Assembly: GCF_900607235.1 (NCBI RefSeq)
Contig: NZ_LR027850.1
Location: 62,001-126,000, forward strand
Reading direction: 5' to 3'
Source of the DNA: Olivibacter jilunii
GTDB taxonomy: Bacteria; Bacteroidota; Bacteroidia; Sphingobacteriales; Sphingobacteriaceae
DNA: 64,000 nucleotides
Below the pieces are notes generated by a model. The model was not told the origin of the DNA. It made no database searches and worked only from the letters and a program-made list of their open reading frames with translations. Of the stretch, positions 34,509 through 44,348 are shown in pieces; the first letter of the stretch is position 1, and every line of letters begins with the position of its first letter. The translations under genes and the position numbers were made by a program.

Positions 34509-35579
34509 ATGCAACATTATAGACATTATAAAACGGTCGATTTTTTAACTGATGACAATTTTGCTGACTGGGTGAGGTTTCCGCGGCCGGATAGCGACCG
34601 GCACTGGCAAGAAGTTTTTGTTCTTTTTCCGGCACTTGTTCCCTTTGCAGAAGAAGCGCGACAGATGTTGTTGCATATGCAGATAAAGCCAATAAACGGG
34701 GGAACGGACGACTTACAAAAAAATATTCTAGATAAAGCCTTTGATGCCGACAATGTTACAACGAAAAAAATAGGCGCCCTGCAAGGAAAGCTCTATAAAT
34801 GGGGTGCTGCGGCACTGATCGTCCTTGTGTCCGGACTTATATTGTGGAAGGGATTAGTTACCCGTTCGACCAAATTGGAAGTGGTTATTGCAAAAGATGG
34901 AGGCGTAAAGCGAGTGAAGAATTCGGCAGATATGGCCTTACTGGTTCAACTTCCGGATCAGTCTACCGTTATCTTGCAACCAAAGTCGCAACTAAGCTAT
35001 CAGGTCGACTCCTTTGCTGTTAAAAGAGCGGTGTACCTAACGGGAGAGGCATTCTTTGATATTACTAAAAATGAACAGCAACCTTTTGTCGTTAATACGG
35101 ATCAATTGAGCACAGTGGTTTTGGGAACGAGTTTTTTCATAGATGCTAAACCAGGCGTAGCAGACCATCATGTGGTAGTAACGAGCGGCTCTGTCCGTGT
35201 CAAGGAACGAATACACCGGGCTAAATCGAGACCCGATGAATCCGATGGATTGCTATTAAAAGCGGGCGAAGAAACGCGAACGCAAGGGGATCATTCACTC
35301 GTTGCTATACCTTCACGAGAAGCTTTACACATGCAGGATGATTTTGAAAAAGCCTTTGATTTTCAAAATATATCAATGGATAGGGTGGCTAAAATCATAC
35401 AGGAATATTATGGTGTGCCTGTGCGGATTGAAAGCCAAGTTTTGACGAATCGAACGATTACGGCTTTTTTAGGAAAGGTTTCTTTGCAGGAGAAGCTCGA
35501 CTTAATTGCCAAAGCTGTTGAAGCGCGGTATCAATTGGAAGACGGTATGGTCATATTTACTTTAAAAAACCAACAATAA
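34509..35579 (+). CDS. FecR-family anti-sigma factor
   Basis: From ATG 34509 the product is 356 residues; an in-frame TTG at 34461 would add 16 atypical residues. It has a cytoplasmic N-terminal region, one membrane segment at about 97-114 (WGAAALIVLVSGLILW), a FecR domain at about 130-230 (VQLPDQSTVILQPKSQLSYQ, GEAFFDITKNEQQPFVV) and a C-terminal DUF4974-like domain (MDRVAKIIQEYYGVPVRIES). It should hold an ECF sigma factor and be released by the STN-type SusC encoded next. Its sigma gene is not adjacent; the candidate at 30028 lies 3.9 kb upstream on the same strand. Confidence 0.92.
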   Translation: MQHYRHYKTVDFLTDDNFADWVRFPRPDSDRHWQEVFVLFPALVPFAEEARQMLLHMQIKPINGGTDDLQKNILDKAFDADNVTTKKIGALQGKLYKWGAAALIVLVSGLILWKGLVTRSTKLEVVIAKDGGVKRVKNSADMALLVQLPDQSTVILQPKSQLSYQVDSFAVKRAVYLTGEAFFDITKNEQQPFVVNTDQLSTVVLGTSFFIDAKPGVADHHVVVTSGSVRVKERIHRAKSRPDESDGLLLKAGEETRTQGDHSLVAIPSREALHMQDDFEKAFDFQNISMDRVAKIIQEYYGVPVRIESQVLTNRTITAFLGKVSLQEKLDLIAKAVEARYQLEDGMVIFTLKNQQ

Positions 35580-35628
35580 AACCGATATGAACAGAATAAA
35601 CAGGAGAACGTAACCAAGCATGCTAAAA

Positions 35629-35662
35629 ACCCGCTAAAGCTGCTGGAACATCATTAGCGGGT
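35629..35662 (+). promoter_or_regulatory. Hairpin in second FecR-SusC spacer
   Basis: ACCCGCTAA (35629-35637) pairs with TTAGCGGGT (35654-35662) across a 16-base loop. It occupies the same place as the hairpin at 21939, between FecR and an STN-type SusC, and again lacks a T-run. Confidence 0.5.
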
Positions 35663-35749
35663 AAGTTTCAGCCCATCAATTTATTACCGCTCGTCAAAGT
35701 GGTTTGGGGGCTATTTGTTAAATTTTCAGTAAACCTAACAACCAAATGT

Positions 35750-38700
35750 ATGGAAAAAAAATCAACATTTATTGTTGTCATGAGGACAGGCACATTACAA
35801 TTATTAATGGCAGTATTTCTTCTGGGGAGCACGTGGGCGGCCAATACCCATGGGCAGGGAATACTCAATGAGCGCATTACATTTTCAAAAAAAGAGGCCT
35901 CTTTACAAGTTTTGTTAAAAGACATTGAACAGGCTTTCAACATTCACTTCATTTATAGTCCGGCACTCATTAATGTCGATCAGACTGTAACGATTATTGC
36001 TAAGGATCGGCCCTTGGGCGGATTATTGGACGAATTGTTGGATCCTTTACGTATTAGCTATGAGGCGTCAGGCAATAATGTGGTATTAAGGCGTGCACGT
36101 GGACAAAAGCAGCTTGCCATAAAGGGAATCGTACGGGATAAGGCGGGGTTGCCCTTGGGAGGCGTTTCCGTGTTGCTGAAAAACGCTGCGGGTAAGGGTA
36201 CTTCAACGAATGAAACCGGCACTTTTTCCATCTCGGTACCGAGCAATGCGACGCTGGTGTTTCGTTATATCGGCTACCAAGAGCAGGAAGTATCGCTGAA
36301 TAATCGTAGCTTTTTGGAAGTGGTCATGATAGAGGATCCTGCTAACCTTGATGAAGTAGTTGTAGTGGGATATGGTACCCAAAAGAAAGCGAACTTAACA
36401 GGTGCCGTAGCGACCGTGAGTGGAGAAGAGTTGGTGAAACGACCGGTAACCAATGCCGCATCCATGTTGCAAGGACAGGTGCCGGGTCTACGTGTTGTAC
36501 AGAATTCGGGTGAACCCGGAAACGAGGGGCTGTCTGTCCGAATTCGTGGGCAGGGTACTTTCAGTGGCGCAGGTTCTAACCCATTGGTGTTGATTGATGG
36601 GGTAGAAGGAAGCTTAAACGACGTTAACCCCAATGATATCGAGAACGTGTCGGTATTGAAAGATGCTGCCTCGGCGTCGATCTACGGATCTAGAGCAGCA
36701 AACGGGGTTATTTTAGTGACCACCAAAGCAGGTCAGTCCGGCGGTTTTGTGGTCGACTATACCTTTAATGGTGCCGTGCACACCCCTACAAGATTGTTCG
36801 ATCTCATTACCAACTCGGCCGAATATATGGAACTTTGGAATGAGGCAAGATTGAATAATGGCAATACCGCCGGCTTATATCCTCAGGAAGCGATCGATTT
36901 ATATCGGAATGCAACCGATAGGGTGCAGTATCCAAATGCTGATTGGTTGGATATTATGTTCAATCCTGCTTTTGTACAAACACATAATCTCGGAATCAGC
37001 GGTGGTACCGGTGGTACGCACTACAATTTATCATTGGGTTATATTGATCAACCCGGCGTGATGAAGGGTTTTGAATACAAAAGGTACAATGCCCGTTTTA
37101 ATATTGGTTCTTCTATCAACGACCATATTAAAATAGGGGCTAACATAAGTGTAAAACAAGGCGATGTTTCCCGCCCTCGTCAAGGAGCACAAGATGCTTT
37201 TATTGCTACCATATCACAGGCTCCTACGTATTTGCCAAAGCTTCCGGATGGACGTTATGCATTTAAAGCCTATGATTTTGAATACAACAATAAAAATATG
37301 TTGGCCATTGTGGAGAACGAGGTATTCTGGAAGAATCGTGACTATTCCGTTAATCTGCAAGGTTGGTTGGATGTGCAGTTGAGTAAAAAATTGAACTGGT
37401 ATTCTAAAGCGGCTATTGTTGCGGACTTTGACAAATCGAAAGACTGGCGTCCGGTAGTGCCGCTGTATAATTACCAAACAGGTGATTTCGCGACAGATTT
37501 AGATGTAGGTGGTAAGGGACTTGGGGTTAACAACAGCGAAAATCGATATACCAACTTATTTACTTATTTAAAGTATGACGATGTTTTTGCAGGCAGTCAT
37601 CAATTATCGGCGCAGCTTGGTTTCAGCCAGGAAGCGAATAAGCATGAATACTTATACGGTTATCGCCGCGACTTTTTCAGTACGGACTTGAAGGAGTTGG
37701 ATGCCGGGGGGTTAGCAGTGCAGAATTCAAGCGGTTCTACCTACGAGTGGGCGATGCGTTCATTCTTCGGTCGACTTACCTATAATTATAAGGAACGCTA
37801 TTTATTGGAAGTAAACATGCGTTATGATGGAACCTCCCGATTGCACAACGACCATCGCTGGGGGGCTTTCCCATCTGTGTCTGGAGCATGGCGGGTTTCC
37901 GAAGAATCTTTTGTGAAGCAAGCAGATTTGAGCTGGTTGAATAACCTGAAAATCCGTGGCTCCTATGGGGAATTGGGAAATCAGAATATCAATATTGATA
38001 TCCGGAGTAGCTCGCCTTATCAATATGCTTATCAGGAAACATACCCATACCCTTACCAGGATATTTTAAATTATACCGGCAATTATCCATTTGATAATGC
38101 CAATTTAAGCACCGGTGCGGCGCAGACGGCCTTGGCGAACCAGCTACTTACTTGGGAGACGACCAAAATTGCCGATATTGGTTTGGACTTGGCTGTTTTA
38201 AACGGTTTGGATCTTACCCTAGACTGGTATCGGAAAACAACTTCCGATATTCTTCGGCCATCCCAATTAACCGGTGTAGTGGGGCTTACAGCGCCAAATA
38301 TCAATAGTGGTACCATGCAGAATGAGGGTATTGAGCTTGCGCTGCGTTATAGTAGACGCGTACAATCAGGCGCTTTAGAGGGCTTATCATATAGTTTTGG
38401 TGGGAACATTGATCGTTTCCGAAATAAGCTGGTAAAGTTCGGGCAGCGTGAAATTGGCAGTAATACAATTAAGGAGGAAGGTCGTCCTTGGGATACTTTT
38501 TATATGTTGGAGTGGATCGGCATTTTTCAAAGCGAAGAACAAATACAGGCATCTCCCCGTCAATATAATGACGATACACAGCCAGGTGATTTGATCTTTA
38601 AGGATCAAAATGGTGACGGTATCATCGATGATGATGACCGGACTTATCTCGGGGGTCAATATCCCTCGTTTGAATATGCCTTTACGGGCAACGCTAGCTG

Positions 38701-39142
38701 GAAGAACTTCGATCTTTCCTTTATGTTCCAAGGGGTAGAGGGGAGAAAAATTTATGTCGCCGATTGGGGCACGGTACCTTTTATTCAGGGATCGCCACCT
38801 ACAACCTATTGGCGCAATCGGTGGACACCGGAGAACCCGTCGACAACGATGCCGCGAATATATTGGGGTTTTGATGCACCGGCAAAAGTGCGGCGGACAT
38901 CTAGCTATTATTTACAGGATGCTTCTTATTTACGGTTAAAGAATATCACGATCGGTTATACCTTCCCGGCTAATTTAGTAGAACGGATAGGTTTGAGAAA
39001 GCTGCGTCTGTTTTTCTCGGGCGACAACTTGTTTACCCTTACGGATTATCCGGGTTTGGATCCGGAGCGGGGCGGAAATGGTGTTTTCGTAGGCTATCCT
39101 CAAAACAAAATCTATTCGTTTGGTCTAAATGTGCAATTTTAA
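35750..39142 (+). CDS. SusC-family TonB-linked receptor with STN signalling domain
   Basis: From ATG 35750 the product is 1130 residues; an upstream in-frame GTG at 35699 would precede the signal peptide with an unlikely extension. Order: signal peptide (about 1-36), STN domain (about 42-115; LQVLLKDIEQAFNIHFIYS), carboxypeptidase-regulatory-like domain (about 122-195), the signature DEVVVVGYGTQKKANLTGAV, a plug ending in ASIYGSRAANGVILVTTKAG, then the barrel. It transports an unknown oligomer with the SusD below and signals to the FecR above. No enzyme gene is linked to this pair, so its substrate cannot be guessed. Confidence 0.95.
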   Translation: MEKKSTFIVVMRTGTLQLLMAVFLLGSTWAANTHGQGILNERITFSKKEASLQVLLKDIEQAFNIHFIYSPALINVDQTVTIIAKDRPLGGLLDELLDPLRISYEASGNNVVLRRARGQKQLAIKGIVRDKAGLPLGGVSVLLKNAAGKGTSTNETGTFSISVPSNATLVFRYIGYQEQEVSLNNRSFLEVVMIEDPANLDEVVVVGYGTQKKANLTGAVATVSGEELVKRPVTNAASMLQGQVPGLRVVQNSGEPGNEGLSVRIRGQGTFSGAGSNPLVLIDGVEGSLNDVNPNDIENVSVLKDAASASIYGSRAANGVILVTTKAGQSGGFVVDYTFNGAVHTPTRLFDLITNSAEYMELWNEARLNNGNTAGLYPQEAIDLYRNATDRVQYPNADWLDIMFNPAFVQTHNLGISGGTGGTHYNLSLGYIDQPGVMKGFEYKRYNARFNIGSSINDHIKIGANISVKQGDVSRPRQGAQDAFIATISQAPTYLPKLPDGRYAFKAYDFEYNNKNMLAIVENEVFWKNRDYSVNLQGWLDVQLSKKLNWYSKAAIVADFDKSKDWRPVVPLYNYQTGDFATDLDVGGKGLGVNNSENRYTNLFTYLKYDDVFAGSHQLSAQLGFSQEANKHEYLYGYRRDFFSTDLKELDAGGLAVQNSSGSTYEWAMRSFFGRLTYNYKERYLLEVNMRYDGTSRLHNDHRWGAFPSVSGAWRVSEESFVKQADLSWLNNLKIRGSYGELGNQNINIDIRSSSPYQYAYQETYPYPYQDILNYTGNYPFDNANLSTGAAQTALANQLLTWETTKIADIGLDLAVLNGLDLTLDWYRKTTSDILRPSQLTGVVGLTAPNINSGTMQNEGIELALRYSRRVQSGALEGLSYSFGGNIDRFRNKLVKFGQREIGSNTIKEEGRPWDTFYMLEWIGIFQSEEQIQASPRQYNDDTQPGDLIFKDQNGDGIIDDDDRTYLGGQYPSFEYAFTGNASWKNFDLSFMFQGVEGRKIYVADWGTVPFIQGSPPTTYWRNRWTPENPSTTMPRIYWGFDAPAKVRRTSSYYLQDASYLRLKNITIGYTFPANLVERIGLRKLRLFFSGDNLFTLTDYPGLDPERGGNGVFVGYPQNKIYSFGLNVQF

Positions 39143-39152
39143 GTTGAACACG

Positions 39153-40613
39153 ATGAAAAAGTATATATTATGGATGTGTACCACCCTTTTTCTGTTAAGC
39201 ATGGGTGGTTGTAGTAAAGATTTTCTTGATAAAGATCCCTTGGATCGTTTAACGGGTGATCAGTACTGGAAATCGAAAGCCGATTTTGATATGGCACTAA
39301 CCGCTATTTATGGGCAGTTGCAAAATAGCATCTTTTCCTATGGTAGTCCTAATTGGGATGTGTTGACGGATAATGGCTACGGTCAACATAATTATAACGG
39401 CAGCCAAGGCATTGTGCGCGGTGAAATTTTTCCTTCCTCGGGAGGATATATTGTTGATATTTACAATGCATGTTATAGTGGCATAGCCCGGGCCAATATC
39501 TTTCTTTCTAAATTAAGTGCTTACGAGGGGGCGGAATTGGATGCAGCTGCCCGTTCGCGCTATGAGGGGGAGGTTCGCTTTATGCGTGGCTTCTACTACT
39601 ATATGCTCTATGCCTGTTATGGTGCAGTGCCTGTGGTAACGGAGCCGCTCACTTTGGAAAATCAAGTTCAGCCAAAGGCTGCTGAAGCGGATGTATTGGC
39701 GCAGACACTTGCTGACTTGGACGTAGCCATTGCCAATTTAGGATCAACTCTTTACGCTAGTGGAGATGGCCATATAGTTAAAACATCCGCACAAGCGTTA
39801 AAATTACGGGTGTTACTTTATGCGGCCTATGATGAAAATGGAACGCCTGACCCCGCTTTGTTAAGCGAGGCGAGTACCTTGGCAAAAGAAATCATGGCGG
39901 CCGGTTATACATTGACTCCCTCCTTTGAGAGCACCTTTAGGGACGGTACACAAGAGGGTAATCCGGAAATTATTTTTTCCATCAAGTTTCTAGCACCCAA
40001 TAATGCAACGCCAATGGATCAATGGTATGGTGATTGGGCGGTGGTTAGCCCCTTACCTAACTTTTTTAATGCATTTGAACCAGGTGACATTCGTCGAGAC
40101 CTGACGATTTTTGATAAGGTGGTGAATTTTGACGGTGTTGTCCATCGGCCTTCCAATAATGTGCCCACCGGCTACGGGTTAAAGAAATTTCTGACGCCGG
40201 GCCTGATACCTTATGGTTATTCGACACAAAGTCAGCAAGACTGGGTTATGCTGCGTTACGCGGAGGTATTGCTTTCTTTTGCAGAAGCGGAGAATGAGCT
40301 TTCAGGGCCTACACAGGAGGTGTTAGAGGCCTTAAATGCGATACGTTTACGTGCCAAATTGGATCCGCTAGCTGCGGGTTTGACCAAGGAAGCAATGCGA
40401 GCGGCTATTCGCAAGGAACGCCGTTTAGAGTTGGCTTTTGAAGGCTTGCGCTATTTTGATCTGAAGCGTTGGCGGATAGCAGAAGAGGTGCTCAATAATG
40501 TGAAGGATGGTATCCTTACGTATCGATTTGAAGAGCGCTTTTATCATTGGCCTTTGCCGCAAACGGAAATCGATAAAAGTCAGGGCGTACTGGAACAGAA
40601 TCCGGATTATTAA
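39153..40613 (+). CDS. SusD/RagB-family surface lipoprotein
   Basis: The start ATG 39153 gives 486 residues (the GTG at 39129 lies inside the end of SusC). It has lipobox SMGGCSKDF and the typical FLDKDPLDRLTGDQYWKS beginning. Helical repeats (GEVRFMRGFYYYMLYACYGA, VLLSFAEAENELSG), LELAFEGLRYFDLKRWRI and a C-terminal LEQNPDY motif mark the RagB/SusD family. It is the binding partner of the preceding SusC, and the operon is closed by a terminator at 40681. Confidence 0.94.
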   Translation: MKKYILWMCTTLFLLSMGGCSKDFLDKDPLDRLTGDQYWKSKADFDMALTAIYGQLQNSIFSYGSPNWDVLTDNGYGQHNYNGSQGIVRGEIFPSSGGYIVDIYNACYSGIARANIFLSKLSAYEGAELDAAARSRYEGEVRFMRGFYYYMLYACYGAVPVVTEPLTLENQVQPKAAEADVLAQTLADLDVAIANLGSTLYASGDGHIVKTSAQALKLRVLLYAAYDENGTPDPALLSEASTLAKEIMAAGYTLTPSFESTFRDGTQEGNPEIIFSIKFLAPNNATPMDQWYGDWAVVSPLPNFFNAFEPGDIRRDLTIFDKVVNFDGVVHRPSNNVPTGYGLKKFLTPGLIPYGYSTQSQQDWVMLRYAEVLLSFAEAENELSGPTQEVLEALNAIRLRAKLDPLAAGLTKEAMRAAIRKERRLELAFEGLRYFDLKRWRIAEEVLNNVKDGILTYRFEERFYHWPLPQTEIDKSQGVLEQNPDY

Positions 40614-40680
40614 GTTATTTATAAATGCATTAGGGCCGTCGCTTGCTAGAGTGGGGCACTTTGTCGGTGCTATGAAATGA

Positions 40681-40721
40681 GAACGTCCGGCTTTTGGGGA
40701 TGCCGGACGTTCGTCTTTTTT
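40681..40721 (+). terminator. Rho-independent terminator after SusD
   Basis: GAACGTCCGGC (40681-40691) pairs with GCCGGACGTTC (40702-40712) around a ten-base loop and is followed by a T-run, a strong intrinsic terminator. Confidence 0.9.
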
Positions 40722-40847
40722 TAATCAACCTAAACCTATCTTATTATTTTCAAATCCTGTGCCAAATGTTTTCGTCGTTTTTCAGTTAGATTAGCGCGGA
40801 ATTAGAAATGAAATCCTCGACAGGTATATTCCCTTGTCCTAAAAAAT

Positions 40848-40921
40848 GGACAATTGAGGTTTATCTACGTAATAAAATACCAGACAAATTGTAATGAGTA
40901 TACCGGACAATTGTAACGAGT
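40848..40921. promoter_or_regulatory. Tandem operator-like repeats upstream of the regulator-less SusC
   Basis: Two adjacent 22-23 base units, 40877-40899 and 40900-40921, share the pattern ATACCrGACAAwTTGTAAyGAGT. A shorter relative, GGACAATTG, lies at 40848-40856. The common core contains ACAATTGT, a palindrome. They end about 55 bases upstream of a weak -7-like TATTCTTG at 40976-40983, the usual place for activator sites. No sigma/FecR gene accompanies the SusC at 41105, so a trans-acting regulator binding here is plausible. The rest of the 40722-41104 spacer shows nothing else. Confidence 0.5.
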
Positions 40922-41104
40922 CCGTGTAACTTTTACGGATAATAGTAAGTTAACCTACACTTAACATAATAGGGCTATTCTTGCGCCAAATTGAAAAGTT
41001 AGCATGAACCGTCCATGTTTAAAATTTCATTTTCATTACACTGGGAAATGTAAATTTTAAATATGGTAAGCTCCATCTTACCGATGGATTAAAACTATTT
41101 ACAG

Positions 41105-44100
41105 ATGAAACATTTTAAACCCTATTTTTTTACAAGCTTATTGGTGGCAGGCCTCAGTGTTACGAATCAGGTAAGTTTGGCAAAACTAAACAACCACATT
41201 CACTTAACAGAAGCACCGCAGGAAGAAATTGCACTTGCAGGCCTAGTAAAGTCGGCCGAAACCGGCGAAACGATTCCCTCCGTTTCCATTATAGCTGATG
41301 GTAAGGCCGTCGGGGTGACTGATGTCAATGGAAAATTTCAGGTAAAAGTACCACGAGGAGCGGAAGTACGCTTTCAGTACATGGGTTATCAGCCGTATTC
41401 CACCAGATTTACGGAGGATAATCAAAGCTTATTGATTTCACTTGGCAGTGCAAGTACCGACTTAAGCGAAGTGGTGGTAACGGCATTGGGTATCAAAAGG
41501 GATGAAAAAGCGCTGGGCTATTCGGTATCTAAGCTCGATAATAAAGACTTGACCGAAGCGATGCCAAACAATTGGTCGGAAGCCCTTAAAGGAAAAGTAG
41601 CCGGTTTAAATATTACACAGGCCAGCTCGGGTCCGCTGAATACTTCGCGGATTAACTTGCGTGGCAATTTATCACTCGACCCGGCCAAAAATCAGGCCTT
41701 GATTGTGGTAGATGGTATCCCCATGATCAATGGAAATATCAGCTCGGGAGTTGATCAGGCTTATGGTGCGGGTGCAAGTGGTGCGGATAAAGATATTCCA
41801 ATCGATTTCGGAAACGGTTTAGGCGATATTAATCCAGACGATATTGAGTCGATCACCGTCTTAAAAGGAGCCGCGGCAACCGCTCTCTATGGTAGCAGAG
41901 CTGGTAACGGAGCTTTGATCATTACCACTAAATCAGGCGCTAAACATGAAGGGGGGATTGGCATTACAATCAATTCCAATACCAGTATCAGTGATGTTTT
42001 ACGTTGGCCGGATTATCAATACGAGTATGGGCAGGGTGTACAAAACCGCAACGCCGCAGGTGAGCTTTACTATTCGTATGATTTATCGGAAGATGGGGCG
42101 AATACGGGTTCTACCTCCAGTGCGTTTGGACCTAAGTTTGACGGTCAGTCATATTTCCAATACGATCCCGCAACGGGTGCACAATCGGCCACGCGTGTGC
42201 CATGGGTACCTTACAAGGATAATATCAAAAGCTTTTGGCGCACGGGAACAAACTTTACTAATAGCGTAGCCTTGGATGGAGCAACCGATCGATTTTCGGC
42301 GAGAGCTTCCATTACGCATACCAAAAATAAGTGGATTATGCCGAACACGGGTTTCGACCGTTTAGTGGCGAGTTTGAATACCAGCGCGCAACTGACCGAG
42401 AAATTGAAATTGAACGCGAAGTTGTCTTTTACTAATAAGAACAGCGATAACCTCCCGGGTACAGGTTATAACAATCAGTCGATCGGCTATTTTATGATCT
42501 TCCAAAATCCGAATGTTGATCTGGATTGGTATCGTCCCATTTGGAAGCCCGGCATGGAAAACATAGAACAAATTCACCCTTTTAGCTCCTTTATTGAGAA
42601 CCCTTTCTTAATTGCCTATGAGATGACCAATAGTCTGCGCAGTACCAACTTGGAAGGGAACTTGCAGGGTATCTATAGCTTTAACAGTAAATGGGAATTG
42701 ATGCTCCGTTCCGGCTTAAATATGAGGCAGGATCAGCGCGAGCAACGGCGGCCCTATAATACGGCAAATTTCCCCCAAGGGTATTATAAACAACAAGACG
42801 TGTTTTTCAAAGAGACCAATACGGACGGATTGTTGACCTATCGTGATAAATTGAGCGAGGACTTCTCTTTTACAGGGTCGGTAGGGGCAAACTTTATGCA
42901 TAATCAAATCAGAACCAGTAATGGAGTTGCACGGGGTTTGATGGTTCCGGGTATCTATAAACTGTCTAATGCCCTAACACAGGCTGTGGCCGAAAACCAA
43001 ACTGTTGAACGTAAAACCCATAGTGTTTATGGTTTGATCAATATCGGTTGGAAAGATAAAATCTTTTTAGATGTAACCGGAAGAAACGATTGGTCGTCTA
43101 CCTTACCCGATGGCAACAATTCCTATTTCTATCCTTCGGTGAGTTCAAGTTATGTTTTGAGTGATTTATTCGAATTGCCTGAATTGATCTCTTTTGCCAA
43201 AGCACGTTTGTCGTGGGCTCAAGTGGGCACCGATACCGATCCGTATCGTACCCGCAGCTATTTTGAAACTTCGCCTTTCCCTGGTTCGGCCGGTGCACCT
43301 GCCATCTTGTTCAATGACGATCTTAAGCCTGAAATTTCAACCTCGTGGGAGGGGGGTGTGAATTTCATGCTGTTTAATAACCGCATCAATGCAGATGTAA
43401 ACCTGTATACGAATAATACGGTAAATCAAGTGTTGCGAGTTCCATTAGATGTGACAACGGGTTATCAAGAGCGCTTCATCAACGCAGGGAAAATCCAGAA
43501 TCAAGGTGTTGAAATCTTACTGAGCGGCAAACCTATAGTCAGTAAAGATTTCAATTGGAATACCACCATTACGTGGGCAAAGAATGTAAACAAGATTTTG
43601 ACCTTGAGCGAAGATATGGGAGTAGACCAACAGCTTTATGCCGAAAGTGGTACGGTATATTTCTACGCCACGAAGGGCGGATCGATTGGAGACCTTTATG
43701 GCTACGGTTTAGTACGTAATGAGGCCGGGCAAGTGGTATTTGATGCAAAAACGGGCTTGGCGTTACGACCTACTGATATAGAGAAAATCGGTAACGCTTA
43801 CCCTTTATGGCGTGGTGGTTTTCAGAATGAGTTCTCTTACAAGAATTGGCGTTTAAGCATATCGATTGACGGACAATATGGTGGGATTGTCTATTCGCAA
43901 AGTCACCATAAAATGACTGAACAGGGTAAGTTAGGTCATACTTTATTGGGGCGGGAAACCGGTACCGTCGTTGGCGATGGTGTGGTGCAAAACGCAGATG
44001 GCAGTTATTCACCTAATACAACACCGGTGGCCATTAATACCTGGTATGCTGATTATTATAGAAGAGCCAATGTAGAAACCAATAGCTTTGATGCCTCGTA

Positions 44101-44338
44101 TGTTAAATTAAGGGAAGCACGTATTGAATACGCTTTACCCAAGGAGTTATGTAAAAAACTTCGGGTGGGCGGTGCGAGTATTGCGGTCTTTGGCCGCGAC
44201 TTAGCGATAATTTCCAAGTTCCCGATTTTCGATCCGGAGACGGCAGCTTTAAATGGAGCCACGATTATTCCAGGCGTGGAGATGGGACAAATGCCTACAC
44301 CGCGGACATGGGGAATGAATCTAAATGTAAAATTCTAA
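41105..44338 (+). CDS. SusC/RagA-family TonB-linked outer membrane transporter, no STN
   Basis: This 1077-residue receptor has a signal peptide (about 1-26), a carboxypeptidase-regulatory-like domain (about 43-115; GLVKSAETGETIPSVSIIAD), the signature SEVVVTALGIKRDEKALGYS, a plug ending in ALYGSRAGNGALIITTKSG, and a barrel finishing NLNVKF. It lacks the STN domain and any neighbouring sigma/FecR gene, so its expression must be controlled differently from the 22048 and 35750 receptors. Its TALGIKR signature and lack of STN group it with the receptor at 3324. The partner SusD starts 10 bases downstream. Confidence 0.95.
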   Translation: MKHFKPYFFTSLLVAGLSVTNQVSLAKLNNHIHLTEAPQEEIALAGLVKSAETGETIPSVSIIADGKAVGVTDVNGKFQVKVPRGAEVRFQYMGYQPYSTRFTEDNQSLLISLGSASTDLSEVVVTALGIKRDEKALGYSVSKLDNKDLTEAMPNNWSEALKGKVAGLNITQASSGPLNTSRINLRGNLSLDPAKNQALIVVDGIPMINGNISSGVDQAYGAGASGADKDIPIDFGNGLGDINPDDIESITVLKGAAATALYGSRAGNGALIITTKSGAKHEGGIGITINSNTSISDVLRWPDYQYEYGQGVQNRNAAGELYYSYDLSEDGANTGSTSSAFGPKFDGQSYFQYDPATGAQSATRVPWVPYKDNIKSFWRTGTNFTNSVALDGATDRFSARASITHTKNKWIMPNTGFDRLVASLNTSAQLTEKLKLNAKLSFTNKNSDNLPGTGYNNQSIGYFMIFQNPNVDLDWYRPIWKPGMENIEQIHPFSSFIENPFLIAYEMTNSLRSTNLEGNLQGIYSFNSKWELMLRSGLNMRQDQREQRRPYNTANFPQGYYKQQDVFFKETNTDGLLTYRDKLSEDFSFTGSVGANFMHNQIRTSNGVARGLMVPGIYKLSNALTQAVAENQTVERKTHSVYGLINIGWKDKIFLDVTGRNDWSSTLPDGNNSYFYPSVSSSYVLSDLFELPELISFAKARLSWAQVGTDTDPYRTRSYFETSPFPGSAGAPAILFNDDLKPEISTSWEGGVNFMLFNNRINADVNLYTNNTVNQVLRVPLDVTTGYQERFINAGKIQNQGVEILLSGKPIVSKDFNWNTTITWAKNVNKILTLSEDMGVDQQLYAESGTVYFYATKGGSIGDLYGYGLVRNEAGQVVFDAKTGLALRPTDIEKIGNAYPLWRGGFQNEFSYKNWRLSISIDGQYGGIVYSQSHHKMTEQGKLGHTLLGRETGTVVGDGVVQNADGSYSPNTTPVAINTWYADYYRRANVETNSFDASYVKLREARIEYALPKELCKKLRVGGASIAVFGRDLAIISKFPIFDPETAALNGATIIPGVEMGQMPTPRTWGMNLNVKF

Positions 44339-44348
44339 TTGTTGACTG

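Noticed and set aside
36274-36633. Minus-strand frame of 119 codons
   Set aside because: Lies opposite the conserved SusC plug region, whose codon pattern produces long antisense frames.
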